Shown here piece after piece: positions 36,073-48,284 of a stretch of 64,000 nt of DNA. Location: the NCBI GenBank assembly GCA_048013815.1, contig CM106586.1:12214001-12278000 (forward strand). The letters run 5' to 3'. The notes beneath the pieces are model-generated. The model ran no database searches. It was not told the origin of the DNA and saw nothing but the letters and a program-made list of their open reading frames with translations. Source of the DNA: Setoptus koraiensis (Eukaryota > Arthropoda). The first letter of the stretch is position 1. Each line of letters opens with the position of its first letter. Position numbers and translations under genes: made by a program.

Positions 36073-37552
36073 GGTCTTATGAAAATATTGGAGAAATTTA
36101 CTATGTTCCTACATCCAAATATGCAAATATTCAAAATTGAAGGCCTACAAAAGATTACCAACTGCCTGCACCCCTGTGGTTAAAAATGGCGGAGGCAGTC
36201 AGAGGGACGCGTTTGAATTGCCAGAACGAGTCACGATGACTATTGAATTCTTCCTAGATGAATTCTCGTGCGAAGAAACCTGAACAGTCGATGAGCTAGT
36301 GAGATAAGAACGATCCATAATTGATGAGCGTCTCTCAAAAGAGTTAAAAAAATATCCGCATTTCAAGATAACCTTGTGCAATATTGATGGACAGTAGAAC
36401 GCAGCATCGAGCAGTGAATCTTTGATTCGTTCGCGACAACTATGCAAATATGCCAATATATCTGGAGGTGTTGAAATTGAAAATTATTCCAGTATCAGAG
36501 CAGAATCAGCTAGCGCCAGCTCGCGATCAATATCGCAACGACAATGTGTCATATAGGAATGATAACCACACATGAATGAGCACACATTTTCATGATAGGT
36601 TTGCCACAATCATATTGTATTCCATAACGAGAATAGTGTATGTTGCGCGCTCGATTGGCTAACGGATTACAAATCCAAGAAAGAAGATACCTATCATTAG
36701 TGTGCCGGCTTAAATGGTTTGAACCACATGCCCTTTAATTTCAGAAATAAAAGGCATTTTCTGCCAATTGGCCTAGAATGCCTTTATGCCAGAAATAGAG
36801 GAAGGCATGCCTTAAAATGCCTTAAATTCAGATTAAAAGGCACATGATGCGAAAATGCGTCAAAAATGTTTCGAAATGCAATTTAAGGCATGCCCTTTTC
36901 TATTTCTGGCAAGTGCCCATTTGGGGCAATTGGCCTTCAATGTTTGAATTCACGCCGGCACACTACCTATCATTCGTGATTTCGTGCAATAGTCATTTTT
37001 TGTTGACAAGTTCGCAGGCACTACAAAAAACGACCTCGGTGCGTGCCGTGTCACATTGAGTGCAGAATGGTCTAGCGAGGCTAAAAAATGTTGTTTCAGT
37101 CTGGCAAAAATGTAAATAAATACTTCAGCTAGTTCTCTTCTGATCTACACCAACCCATCCTGTGTTTTTGCAAGATCTATCAAAATCAGTAAAATCAGCG
37201 CGATTCTGCGGTCAGTAATATTCTTTGCTTAGAGACACGAGTTTTATGCTTGAAAAATATTCAATTAGTTGCTATTGAATCAGTCTAACTAAACAACAAT
37301 TCCACTCTTCAGTTAGTTTGAAATTGACATGCGTTACAGAAAACTTAAGATAAAATACAAAAGATACATAAAATTACGCAGTGGCTAGTATATTGTAGAT
37401 CGGTAAATTGACCATTCGCCGTGGATGTCAGGAAGAATAAAGCTCAAAATAATTATATAATATTGTTTTGATATAATAAAACAACACAAAACGCAAAATG
37501 AAATAACCATCGTTCTAGTTCTAGAGTTTAATTGCAGATCACAAACAAAGAG
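36073..37552. other. Duplicated spacer between receptor genes 3 and 4
   Basis: Same spacer family as 32883-34059 but longer. It carries a 266-bp foldback element (36699-36964) and a segment at about 36320-36430 that resembles 39880-39960 downstream of gene 4. No intact gene is present. The last part is the likely promoter of gene 4. Confidence 0.6.
36689..36974. mobile_element. Foldback non-autonomous DNA transposon (MITE) with 10-bp target duplication
   Basis: The element is 36699-36964 (266 bp). It begins AGTGTGCCGGC and ends with the exact reverse complement GCCGGCACACT, so it has an 11-bp perfect terminal inverted repeat that continues imperfectly. It is flanked on both sides by ACCTATCATT (36689-36698 and 36965-36974), a perfect 10-bp target-site duplication. 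The interior is itself palindromic: blocks such as CCAATTGGCC and TAGAGGAAGGCATGCC on the left recur inverted on the right. There is no coding capacity. The duplicated spacer near 33490-33540 is the unoccupied equivalent. A duplication of 9-11 bp would suit a Mutator-type transposase, but the family is not proven. Confidence 0.88.
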
Positions 37553-39759
37553 ATGGATTCAATAAAATTTAGTGTGTTTCAAGGTATGATATTCATTTGT
37601 GCAGTGATCAACAGCTCAGTGAATCTTCTACCCGATGATGAGGAAGTAGAACATCAGCCTGACGCCCAAAACACGCCAATACCAATCAAGAGAAGACCAA
37701 TAGATAGAATTTTAGGTAGGGTTATGTTATTTTTGAAGGTCAGACGACAAAGGCCAATATATTTGATTTGGCCGTTATTTGATTTCGTCTTTGGATTCTA
37801 CCTATTACTCAATTCAGTGGTTTACGGTTTCTGCAACCGAAGTGTAATTTTAAGATTGGAAGAACTATTTTCGATATCAGACATGTTTATCGTCTATAGA
37901 ATATCGCCCCTGATGAACAAGGTTTTTACCTTTCTCTTGATTCAGACTTACTGGATTCGCATAAGAAACCTGAGAATGAGTTTGAGTAAAAATTATCGTT
38001 ACAACAGTTATGATAGGACAATGACCTATTTTGCTTGTCTAAAATTGACTCTGCGAGGCTGGCTCTACATTATAGGTCTGACTGATGCAGTTCGAAGCAA
38101 AGATAAATTAAACTGCAGGAATGCTCAAGACGACATATGTACGGTTGTCGTGCCGAATTCTGAAAAATCTAATTTGTCAGACGAACGAGCCGGTGAGCCA
38201 ATCAAAATCAGACATATAAGTGAATTTCTCGCTCCAAATTACATACAATCCTTTAATATTTACAAGCATATCATTCGTGGAACGGTCAGAACGGACATAG
38301 CTAGACGATTGACAAATAGATCGTGCAAAAAATCTCTTAGGGAAAGGCTATTCGATTTTGAAGATGAATATCGGGAGATCAATTACCAGCTGAAATTTCC
38401 CAAAAAACTTGCAGCCGATGGCTGCTTTCACCTGTTGGATATGGCGACATTGAGATTTGTAATTGTAGCTCTCATCGTCTGCGTTTTTATTATAATATTT
38501 TTCTGTTTCGGAGCAGTCCATTCTTCAATATTAATCGAGCTCATCAACAGCGACCATTCTAAAAGTGTGTTCTGTCAGCAACGTTTCTATGTATATTTAT
38601 TATTGTACTTCGGCACAATCACTTGTGCATTACAGGTGGCGGAGTATGGAGGCTTCCTTCTTGTTTGTATTGTCTGCTACAATAAAATGAAACACACTGT
38701 AAAATTTGGCTTGCAGGTAACTCAACTCTACAAGCATCGTTACTATCAAAACCAGATGAGAAACACTTCCAAGTGGCCGAAAACAAGCGAAGTAAAATTC
38801 ACAATACAACACTGCTCCAATTTATCTATGAGACCAGATATTTTTTGTAAAGATGCAGCTGGAAGCAAAGAGATACACAAAAGATGGCAAATTGGGAAAT
38901 TCAATCGGCAGAATGTCAACACTGCACTGGCTGAGGACGAAACAGATTCAGCTTCCATATGCATCGATAAACTCATCAGAATGATAATGGACATGCGATT
39001 GGAGTTGGATGAATGGAAACGATATTCTACGGTCTACCTTCATCTGGATCTCGCCCTAAAAATGCCAGCCATCATGATAAATATTGCCACGATTATCAAA
39101 ACGCCGGACTTGGACTCACTGCATATAGAGCTGATACTTTTTTACTCGGGGATTCTCTGGGTTCCCATAGTATTAACCTGTTTCAATGTGGCTCTCATCA
39201 ATAGTAAGGTAAAAATTGTGATGCATTTTAAATTTTGACCGTTCTTCCACTTCAATCATCATTTCAAATCGTATATTTGCAATTGATTGCGATGATATGG
39301 TATATCTTCCGATAGTTCCCGCTCATCGGGATAGTCACCATCTAGTCAGTTCTATTTTATCTTTTCTGTGACCCTTTTCTTCCATCACTACTTTCTTCTC
39401 TCTTTCATTCTGCACTATGTGTGTGTCTAGTTCAAAGAAGTCTGTCATATCCTAGAGAATCTAGTCCTTTATCAAACGCTCGAGAAAGGAAGCAGATGGA
39501 AATCAAGACGATTGATGTGCCTTTTGGACGATTTAAGTGATACCAACAATGTTGCCTTCGTCATTGCCAATATATACCCAGTGACTATGGGAAACTTGCC
39601 AATGGTAGGTAAATGTACGCAATGAATATGGATTGATTATCTGACAATCATTTTAGCTGACTTTCATCTTCTTTCATCGTCAACAATCATAAATTACGCA
39701 CGCAGTTACTTGGATCAATAATATCAGGCATAATATTATTACTGCAATTTGTATTGTGA
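37553..39759 (+). CDS. Gustatory-receptor-like gene 4, three exons
   Basis: A 627-residue member, the longest of the array. Exons 37553-39208 (552 codons), 39431-39604 (58 codons) and 39706-39759 (17 codons and stop), introns phase 0. The last helix reads LLGSIISGIILLLQFVL. Start at the conserved ATG giving MDSIKFSVF. The protein is a mosaic. The first 20 residues resemble gene 2, residues about 25-100 are nearly identical to gene 3, and the LIQTYWIRIRNL block again resembles gene 2. The cytosolic loop and an extra segment rich in Cys, Asn and Lys before the CIDKLIRMIM block are fuller than in gene 3. No frame break is seen. Role and topology as for gene 2; the ligand is unknown. Confidence 0.75.
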
Positions 39760-39773
39760 ATCGTTGGGATTGA

Positions 39774-40025
39774 ATGTACTGTCCAGGCACCCAGCACCAA
39801 TTAGCTTTCCAGGAGTATGAACATCGCAGAGATGAGACCGCACTCAAATTGCTGAGCACATCCCACATAATGATTGAAAAATTGCATCAGCTTAAGATCA
39901 CCTCGTGTAATGCCTGTGGACAGCAGAATGCGACATCCAACAGTGAATCGTTGACTCGTTTGTTAGCCAGTGATTTTGAACATGACTGCTGCGGGTGTGT
40001 TTTTCCCTGGAGAATCTCTCAGTGA
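39774..40025 (+). other. Open frame in a module shared downstream of receptor genes 3 and 4
   Basis: An 83-codon frame without a clear start (the first ATG-like codon is a chance start just after the gene 4 stop). Its middle part (KITSCNACGQQNATS.SESLTRL) has a recognisable, broken counterpart at about 36320-36430 after gene 3, there reading KITLCN, then GQ, a stop, and SESLIR. The shared similarity is clearest at peptide level, which suggests it was once coding. No family is recognised. It may be a relic of a gene or exon carried along when the receptor unit duplicated. Confidence 0.4.
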
Positions 40026-40499
40026 CCGATGGCGATGACGTGAATAAGTTTTATATTGTATTTCTGAACATGTATAACTGCGATTTGTATCCTCGAACTT
40101 CTATGAAGCAAACTGACAACAGTAGACACAGCTCGACGGAAATGAAAATGTCAAAAATATTCATCATTTGATCCATAGTAATGCAAAGGGATATGAATCT
40201 AGATCAGAAAGTTGTACATTCGTACATTTGCAGGGTTACTTCATACTGTATACACATCTCAATAATAGTGCAGCCTAGCGTTGTCAATTAGGTGTCTCAG
40301 TTTGGAGCTTGATTTGCCGTCATGTTTTCATGGTGTATCTATAGGGTATCCCATAATTCCTTAGCTTTAGTTGCTTTTATTTGTTCGATTTCGAAGGAAT
40401 CTTTTCTTGCATCCATTTCTGTGCTGTTCGTAATTAAACGAACTTTCGGGCGTCAATCTCTCCATGTCGTTGCAATACCTAAATTTTTCTGACAATGGG

Positions 40500-40815
40500 G
40501 CGCTCTAATTATCGACACATAACCCCTCCAAGAGTGGCAAAAAAACAGTTGAGATGAACTATTACTTCAAATAAGTCTATCGTGATAAGAAGCAGAGCTA
40601 TTCGACAGTCAAACGCTGGTATGCACATTTTAAATTTCAGATTGGAAGATGAGCCCAACACTGGGCCCGAACCAGTGATATCGTCCTCTGATTGAAAATA
40701 TCGAGAAAATGGTTAGAGGGGATAGAAAGGTAAGTGTTCGATCTATTGCATCCGAATCAACGGTGTATATTTTCGGATTGTTTTTGAAGAATTTCCCCTA
40801 GAGACTAGAGATCTA
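40500..40815 (+). mobile_element. Dead mariner-like transposase fragment
   Basis: The N-terminal helix-turn-helix part of a mariner transposase in pieces across two frames. STVKRWYAHFKF comes first, then FRLEDEP followed by NTGPEP, then IEKMVRGDRKVSVRSIA. These match the mariner pattern of WF..F..G, F.LEDEPR.GRP, and IE.MV..DRR.TVRE.A. The frame changes between the first and second block and in-frame stops are present. The catalytic DDD part is absent. A possible 5' end with TATCCCATAATTCCTTAGC lies near 40347. This is a decayed plain DNA transposon. Confidence 0.65.
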
Positions 40816-42288
40816 TTTTGGAACGAGTTTTTGGAGTCGTCCTATTTTCGCAATTTTTCGGCTACTCTTTTAAGCTCACCAACGATTCCTTGTCTTCGAT
40901 GGTCTCTCAATCTTCTTCCCAGTCGAGTCACTGATATTGTTGAAAACTGATGAGTCGGAAATTTCCGGTTTTTGAGCTTTCCATAATGAGCTTTGACTGA
41001 TGCTCTGTAATAATCAGAATTACATTTTTCTCCAATTAGAAAGCTTGTCAATCAATCTATCATTCATCTATAAACAAAGTCAAAGAAAACTGCCAAAAAA
41101 CACGTGTGATCTATAATTACATGCACAATTTGGAGCTAGGACTTTCTTTCTATCATTTTATTATCCTAAATAGATCAGAGAAAACTCAACCTAATCGAAC
41201 CCTATTTTGGACAAAATAAGGTGTAAAAAATCTAAGTCTCCAACGATTGTAGGAGCGGAGATACTCACTGGGTAAACTGTTCTTGTCAACACTGTGGAAC
41301 TAGCGACTTTCTCACATCTTGCCGAAGCGCATCAACAAATCTGTGTCGGATTGCTGAGGCGCTTCGGAACAATTCGTCAAGCGGCCTTGTAGACTAATAT
41401 CATTTTATCATTCAATGTTGTGATTCTCGATGTTTATTGATGTCGCTCACTGATACGATTTCTGAGAGCTGGCCAATCATGTTATTGATTCATCTTTACG
41501 CACGACATCTTCTGACAATAGGCTAATGACTGATCGAAACTAGTTGATGGGTATATCAAACCTGTCATACAAAGCTTATTGATAAGAAAAGCTTTGAGTT
41601 TTGTAATCTTTCCTTATGCTGCGACTTAAACAACAGAAAAGTTTTTTGATAGCAAGATATTTTCGTGTGGGCCTCGCTTTAGAGAACTTAGAATTGAGTG
41701 TGCGTGCATTCATTTAAATCACTTTATTCAGAGTCAGATCAAAGTAAATAGCCAAATTTATTATATCTAATAAACTTGATTATCTAGTTAATGATATTTT
41801 GAATATCAGTCTAATCTTCATACAGATGAAAGAAAAAGATGAAAAAAAAAATTTGTGTTCGAGCCCGACGAGTGTTTATCCACCTAATCCGCGTGAGACG
41901 TTCAGATTGGATATAATGTCTCGATGAATTAAATAACTTACCGTCTACGAAGAGAAACCAATAAACTCAACTTCGTGACACTACTATTTATTCCGTCGTA
42001 GTTTTATTCCATCATCTATCATTATATACCCACACTATAGTTAATTGAAAGGCGCATGTTCGAATGGTTCAGCTAAATCCATGCTGCTAGGATCAATTAT
42101 CCGACACGAGTTAGTTGCCGAGTTTACTGTAAATATGGGTAATAATTTACATATATTATATGTGTGATGGCGCTAGAAAAATCTTGAGGTAACAGACGAT
42201 ATAAGATTGCGATGTAGTTGTCTGATGGCGAATATCAAGATACAAGTGCGTTGAAATTCGTCGTTTTCATATCGTGAGCAAACTAAAG

Positions 42289-44436
42289 ATGGATTCAATC
42301 AAATTCAACATGTTGCATCTCCTAGTTTCCCTATGCACAGGCATCAATGGTTCAGTAAATCTTTTGTCCAACAGCGACGGCGACGAAGAAGAAAACACGA
42401 AGCGACAGGCGAACGCTGAAACCAAGCAAGACCCATTGAAGATCACACTGATTAACAGAATAAAAACCCATATAGATCTATTTCTCACAATTCGACACCG
42501 GAAACATGTATTTTTAGCATGGATATGCCTTGATTTCATCTTGGCATCTTATCTCTTATTGAATTCAATCATATACGGATTTTGTTGTGCGAGAACCATT
42601 TCAATTTTCGAACAGAAGAATATTGTAGTTAGTCTGTTCAAGTATTACAAATATTCTCGTGAGGCTAACAGAATGATCACAATTATCTTGATAGAGACCT
42701 ATATTATTCGGTTCATAAACATAAGTAGAAATATGAATCGCAATGATCGCCTCAAGCACTTCGACCGAATCGACGAGACAATGACATACATTTCTTGTCT
42801 CAGATTGACTCCTAGAGAGTGGCTTTATGTCATGGGTTTAACTGATACAGTTCGATGTTGTGACAAATCAAAACGTGACTACACTTGCAAGGCTCATCAA
42901 TCTAGGTGCGAATTCAGAGTTCCGAATTCGGATTTGAAGAAGAACGAAGCGTCGAGAGGGAACATGGTCGATCGTCATCATATTGACTTTACTGAAGCTA
43001 AACAAAGTAGTCATGTGCGTTCAAAAAGAGATCATAACAATAAATGCAAGCCATGCGGAAAGACGTCAGAAGAGTCGAACTCTATGAACCTCTTCGATTT
43101 TGAGGAAGATTTTCGAGAAATCAATTATCAGCTGAAATTTCCAAAACAATTCCTTAAGAAAGACACCTGTCACATTTTAGATATGACGACTCTAAGAATT
43201 TTCTGCTACCTATATTTGACCGCTATTGTTTTAGCAACAGTTTGCTCAATCGGGCTGGTACGAGCTTCTCTAATAATTGAATTATATCACTGTAATTACT
43301 CATTTGTTATATTCTTCAAACAGGGTCTTCTCGAGTACTCGTTGCTGGCCGTAGCTGTTGTCATCTGCGGCTTTTATCTGGCCGATGTTGGTCAATTTCT
43401 TCTTCATTGTCTCGTGTGTCATAACAAGGCAAAACACACAGTGATTTTTGCTTCAAAGCTTGTTAAAATTTTCTGGTTCCATAGGAAGCGATCAGAAAAC
43501 ATTTCTGCTGAAGCGTATACTTTTTCGAGACGAAAGAACACCAACAATTGTCATCTGACACAACTGGAAATCATTTGCGCTATCACTAACAGAAACGAGA
43601 TTCACAGAGAAGTTCAGAATGAGGTCCCTGATTGCCCTGACATATATATAATCAGCGACATATACAGTGCTGATCTTTCTAAGGATATCGATCGACTAAT
43701 AGCAATGATTATGGAATTACGTTCGGACTTCACCAAATTGAAACGATGCTACAGGGTATATCTAAATTTGGAACTTTTTTGTAAAATGCCTTGCGTTATA
43801 TTAACTATTGCTACATTCATGACGATGCCCGACATGGATGATCTACAATTTCAAGCTGTAATTTTTTTTTCATTGAGCTTTTGGTTCCCTATAACAGTGG
43901 TCAGTTGCAAATTAGCTCTTCTCCATAACAAGGTAAAAATCATATAAGATTCGGGCGCCATTCATCATCCTCAGTAGTGTATCTTGCGTGCGCATTGGTT
44001 GATGTCTTTTTGAATGTTCACTGTATGTGTTCAATTGGCGCACACAAATTGAAAAACTTATTCAGCTCGACTAATTGCCTCCAAACTCCTCCACTACGTT
44101 TTATTTAATGTTTTTCATATAAAGTTCGAAGAAATATACTATATCCTACAAAATTTGATGATCCATAATACACTCATGAGCAGCTGGAGCTTGCAACGAT
44201 TGTTGTCTGTAGCGGAAGATTTAGAGGATCCCGAAAATGTTGCCTTCTTCATCGCCAATATGTATCCAGTGACACTCGCCAACTTGCCAATGGTGAGTCT
44301 ACTGGTGGAATTTATTCAACTTCCTTCTTCATGCATTATCTCTTCATATCGTATTTCTTTTCATTTCAAATATTACATATAGATAATTGGATGGATTGCG
44401 TCCGGTATAATCCTATTAGTACAATTCGTAGCCTGA
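42289..44436 (+). CDS. Gustatory-receptor-like gene 5, three exons
   Basis: A 621-residue, more diverged member. Exons 42289-43932 (548 codons), 44125-44292 (56 codons) and 44383-44436 (17 codons and stop), introns phase 0. The last helix reads IIGWIASGIILLVQFVA. It keeps the family blocks: MDSIKFNML and NGSVNLLS at the N-terminus, LIETYIIRFIN, LTPREWLYVMGLTD, REINYQLKFPK, and CKMPCVILTIATFM, then DLQFQAVIFFSLSFWFP. The long loop after WLYVMG is rich in Lys, Arg, His and Cys. The start is the conserved ATG; upstream in-frame codons are not ATG. A poly(A) signal AATAAA lies at 44461-44466, 25 nt past the stop. No frame break is seen. Confidence 0.75.
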
Positions 44437-45829
44437 TATTGTGTGAAAAAAAAAATCTATAATAAAATAAAAATTGCAATCATTTCCGCCGGATTCCTCA
44501 ATAGATCCCAAGAGGCTCCTTGAAGTGAAAATCACTTATACACTGATTTCAAGACGAAGGATAATTTGTTTTTATCATTATGTTAGTGATTATTATAACA
44601 TCATAATTTGTTGAATGGGTTCCAAGTTTTGATTTTTTCTCTCTTGACCCAGTGTTATGGAATTCTCGCGATGTTACCCCGTCACTACAGCGTACACTGT
44701 GAGGAATCGGATCGTAATGGATGTGTGGAGTGTTTGCGTTCCGGGAAAGTTGCACTATGTTGAAATTTTATACATGAAAAGAGAACGAAAGATAGAAAAA
44801 AGATGTCAAGAACTTCCGAAAAGTCAGTCCAGGAATAACCAATAATTTGGGAGGCTCCAGATCGTTCATGAAATTCATGAAGTTCAGGGAAAAATGGTAT
44901 GGATTGGCCGCAAAGTAGAGGCAACATTTCTAGATTCCACCAAAAGATTTCTCCCAGGTTCGGAGCTCCGCACGAATGATAATCAAAGTGTCTGAGTTAA
45001 AAATTATGTCTACACAACACTCACGCAATCGATATTTAATGAAGCTGCTAAAACTGAAATTTTCTATATTCGAGTAGTAAATTGTTCATGCTCGAGATCA
45101 GACCAATTAAACTGCATAGTGCAAATATGGGTTCGCGTGGATAATTTTGAATTAAGTTCCTATCATTCTTCGTTTATTACATTTGTGGATGTTCATTGAA
45201 AGATGATATTGTGTAGTAGAACTAGCGTGCTCAGCGAATTAATCAAGATATAAGCAAAAATGAGCTTATCATAGACTTCTTTCTATATCAACCACCCCAG
45301 ACATGTGAATATCCACTGTCTGAGATGGATAAGATAATGGGATGAGATAATAGCCATACCTCATGTTTCGAACAAATCTATCTTCCACTTGCAAACATTG
45401 GAAATTCTGAGTTTCGAGATTTCATCTACTCTAAGGTTGCAACAATCTTGGGTTAATGATGGCTGAGTGCTCAAATGGTATAAAAATACAGCTATTGGCC
45501 ATTTTACTTACAACCGAATGCGATGCAGGGTATAAAATAGAATGAATTGTTTCAAATCATGCAACAACCATGAATTTATAAAACAGTTGGCGATCGAAAT
45601 CGATATTGAATATAGCTAAATCAAGTTGAAGAAAAACACGGAACACGAATGCTCATCGCTGGAGAAACTAATTTTGTGTCCACTGAATGTCTCTAACGCA
45701 ACAATCAATATCGGATAAAAACAACAGACGATATAAAGCAACGAAAAGTTTCAAATATAGGATATTGAAACTTATTTTTGTATAAATATCTCCAGTTGTC
45801 ACAATTGATTACTAACAGGGAACTCCAAG
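44437..45829. other. Spacer between receptor genes 5 and 6
   Basis: Starts with the gene 5 poly(A) signal (44461-44466). Overlapping small frames at 44549-44927 on both strands show no domain. Nothing else is recognised up to the gene 6 promoter region. Confidence 0.5.
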
Positions 45830-47834
45830 ATGAATTCATTCAGGTTCAATATATTTGACCCCTTAATTTTTATGTGTTCATTCCTCAATAGTTCGGTGAA
45901 TATTTTAGGTGATGAAATCGACGACGAAAAACCAAGTGCAACTAATTGGCCGAACGGAACGAAGAAAAACCTCATATTTAGATTTAAAGATCGATTGGAG
46001 TTATTCCTTAAAGTCAGACAACAGAATGCCTTGTACCTACTATGGGTGATATGCGATTTCACGTCCGGATTATATTTTTTATTCAATTCTATAGTTTATG
46101 GCTTTTGTACGGATAGTGTTATCATGAGATTTGAAGAACGAAATTTGCTAATTAACATATTTGTTTGCTATGCGTACTCACGGACGATCAATAGAATTTT
46201 AACTATACTCTTGATTGAGAATTTCATCATACGTACTGGAAATATAAGAAGGAGTATAATACATCATCGTCGCCAATCGCATAGCGATAGAATTCACGAA
46301 ACTATGACTTATTTATCCTGTTTCAAATTAACTTTGAGAGAATGGCTTTATGTTATGGGTTTCACTGATGCAGTTCGCAACAGAGATCAGTCACAAATCA
46401 TGATTAAACAGAATCCAAGGAAGTGCGAAACGCCCGAAGAATTTTTCATCTGCCAACTTGAGTCTTGTACTATATGCAACGCTTGCAGGGAAATTGCAAA
46501 TCTATGCGATCGTGATTCTCATGGCGAGAATTCTAAGGAGAAAACGTTTGATTTCGACAACGATTTCCGCGAGATCAGTGACAAGCTGAGATTTCCGAAA
46601 AGACTCATCAGGAATGGCACCACTCACATATTAGATATGAAGACATTGAGATTGCTATGCGCCATATGTTTAATCTGTATAATCATCGCAACTATTGCCG
46701 GAATGGCCTTGGTACGGGCAGCTATAGTAACTGAATGTTATCGTTGCAATCATCCAAAGAGCTTTAAGATGCGTCTGTTTTATTTGTCATTGAAGGTAAT
46801 CATTCTCACCAATTGTGGAATTGTTCTAGCGGACATAGCAAGATACGTCATCGATTGTGTCATCCATCAAAACAAGGCTGGATATATAGTGACTTCCGCC
46901 TCGAAATTATCTCGACTGCTTCTGCGTCACAGGAAACAAACAACCGAGAAAGGATTTAAAAAGAAGGGAAACATAAAATTGCCAAACGAATTACTACTGA
47001 CTGAGCTATATCCTCGCCATACATCAGATAGAAAAAATCTGTCAGATTTACATAAGGATACAGACCGAGTAATCAGGATGATAATGGTATTGCGTTCAGA
47101 TCTGGACCAATTCAAGGAATACTTTACTATCTATTTGAACTTAGAACTTGTCTGCAAAATGCCATTTCTCATGTTAGTCATTGCCACGCTCATGGGAATG
47201 CCGGATTTAGATGGCGTGCAAATTCAGTTTGTATCCTTCTTTTTGTGTAATTTCTGGTTTCCCATATTCCTACTTAGTTGCAGTGCAGCCGTTATCAATA
47301 GCAAGGTAATAATCAGTATAGCTGTGTCTCTAGATCGAACATAAACTCTTTGCTATCTATCCAATACTAGACTAAGACCAAGTAGTGTATGGGGATATCC
47401 CAAATGTTGTATGAACGCCGACGAATTTTCGCTAAACGAATTCCAACTAACTGTTCTAATAAATTCTTCCACTGCACTACTGTTCCAAGAATAGTTCAAA
47501 GAAATCTATCATACTCTCCAGACAATAATGATCCACCAACCACTCATGAGTGACGAGCTCATGGAACAATTATTAGAAGTGTCGGAGGATTTGAGCGATA
47601 CTAGTAATATTTCTTTTATGATTGCTAATATGTATCCATTGACAACGGGCAATCTGCAAAAGGTAAGTTGATTACTGCCCTAGATTGTTACCAAGAATTA
47701 CAATCACTATCATCAGTCAGTCTAGTATCTCAGCTCAACTTATCTCACCTTTTTTAATTCCTATATTATACTGTCTGCAGTTTTTCGGTTGGGTTGCAAG
47801 CGGCGTGACAATAGCGTTACAATTTCTGACTTGA
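45830..47834 (+). CDS. Gustatory-receptor-like gene 6, three exons
   Basis: The last member of the array, 565 residues. Exons 45830-47305 (492 codons), 47495-47662 (56 codons) and 47781-47834 (17 codons and stop), introns phase 0. It starts MNSFRFNIF. The blocks LIENFIIRTGN, LTLREWLYVMGFTD, REISDKLRFPK and CKMPFLMLVIATLMGMPDLD are present. Exon 2 ends IANMYPLTTGNLQK and exon 3 reads FFGWVASGVTIALQFLT, so the QF of the terminal motif is kept but the residues before it are less hydrophobic than in the other copies. The cytosolic loop contains a Cys-rich patch (CQLESCTICNAC). The frame is intact. It is the most diverged complete copy. Confidence 0.73.
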
Positions 47835-48284
47835 AATTTCGAAAAATTGCGAGGATACGTTCGTAACTTTGATGTGACCTTCAATCATATCTGCTAGCTT
47901 CACTCGATCCTTCATGGCAAAAACAAAACCCGTTTCTCTTGCAAAAAAAAACGGTTGAATATCTTTTTTTCATGTAACGAGAAAGTTAAACTAATTTACC
48001 ATATCATTTCGACGACATTGCGCCATAAATCACAACTTCATGAAGTAGCTGGCCCCACCCAAAGATGGCGGCACAAGTAATCACTATTGAACAACTGTAA
48101 AAGAATTTTAATGTTATTACCGGTACATTATTGATAGTACAAGAGCTTGCGTCATGTTCAACATTGCAATTCAATTGCGTTAATTTTCTAATCGTCTTAC
48201 GAGTCGAATTGCAAATTGTTTGGTTGCTAGCGACAATTGTTGACGCTATGAATGGGCGATGTATGATGTATCACGAATCGAAGC
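47835..48284. other. Spacer between receptor gene 6 and the acidic protein gene
   Basis: The 3' flanks of two convergent genes. Contains short poly-A and poly-T runs at about 47943-47951 and 47962-47968. No gene or clear signal. Confidence 0.5.

Larger units (their letters stand above)
39760..42288. other. Spacer between receptor genes 4 and 5
   Basis: Carries a short open frame shared in part with the gene 3 downstream region (39774-40025) and a dead mariner fragment (about 40500-40815), both annotated separately. A minus-strand frame at 40842-41051 is basic and unrecognised. From about 41100 to 42288 nothing is seen except AT-rich DNA and the gene 5 promoter region. Confidence 0.5.

Noticed and set aside
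40842-41051. Basic 69-codon minus-strand frame next to the mariner relic
   Set aside because: It was tested as transposase sequence but matches no remembered transposase motif.
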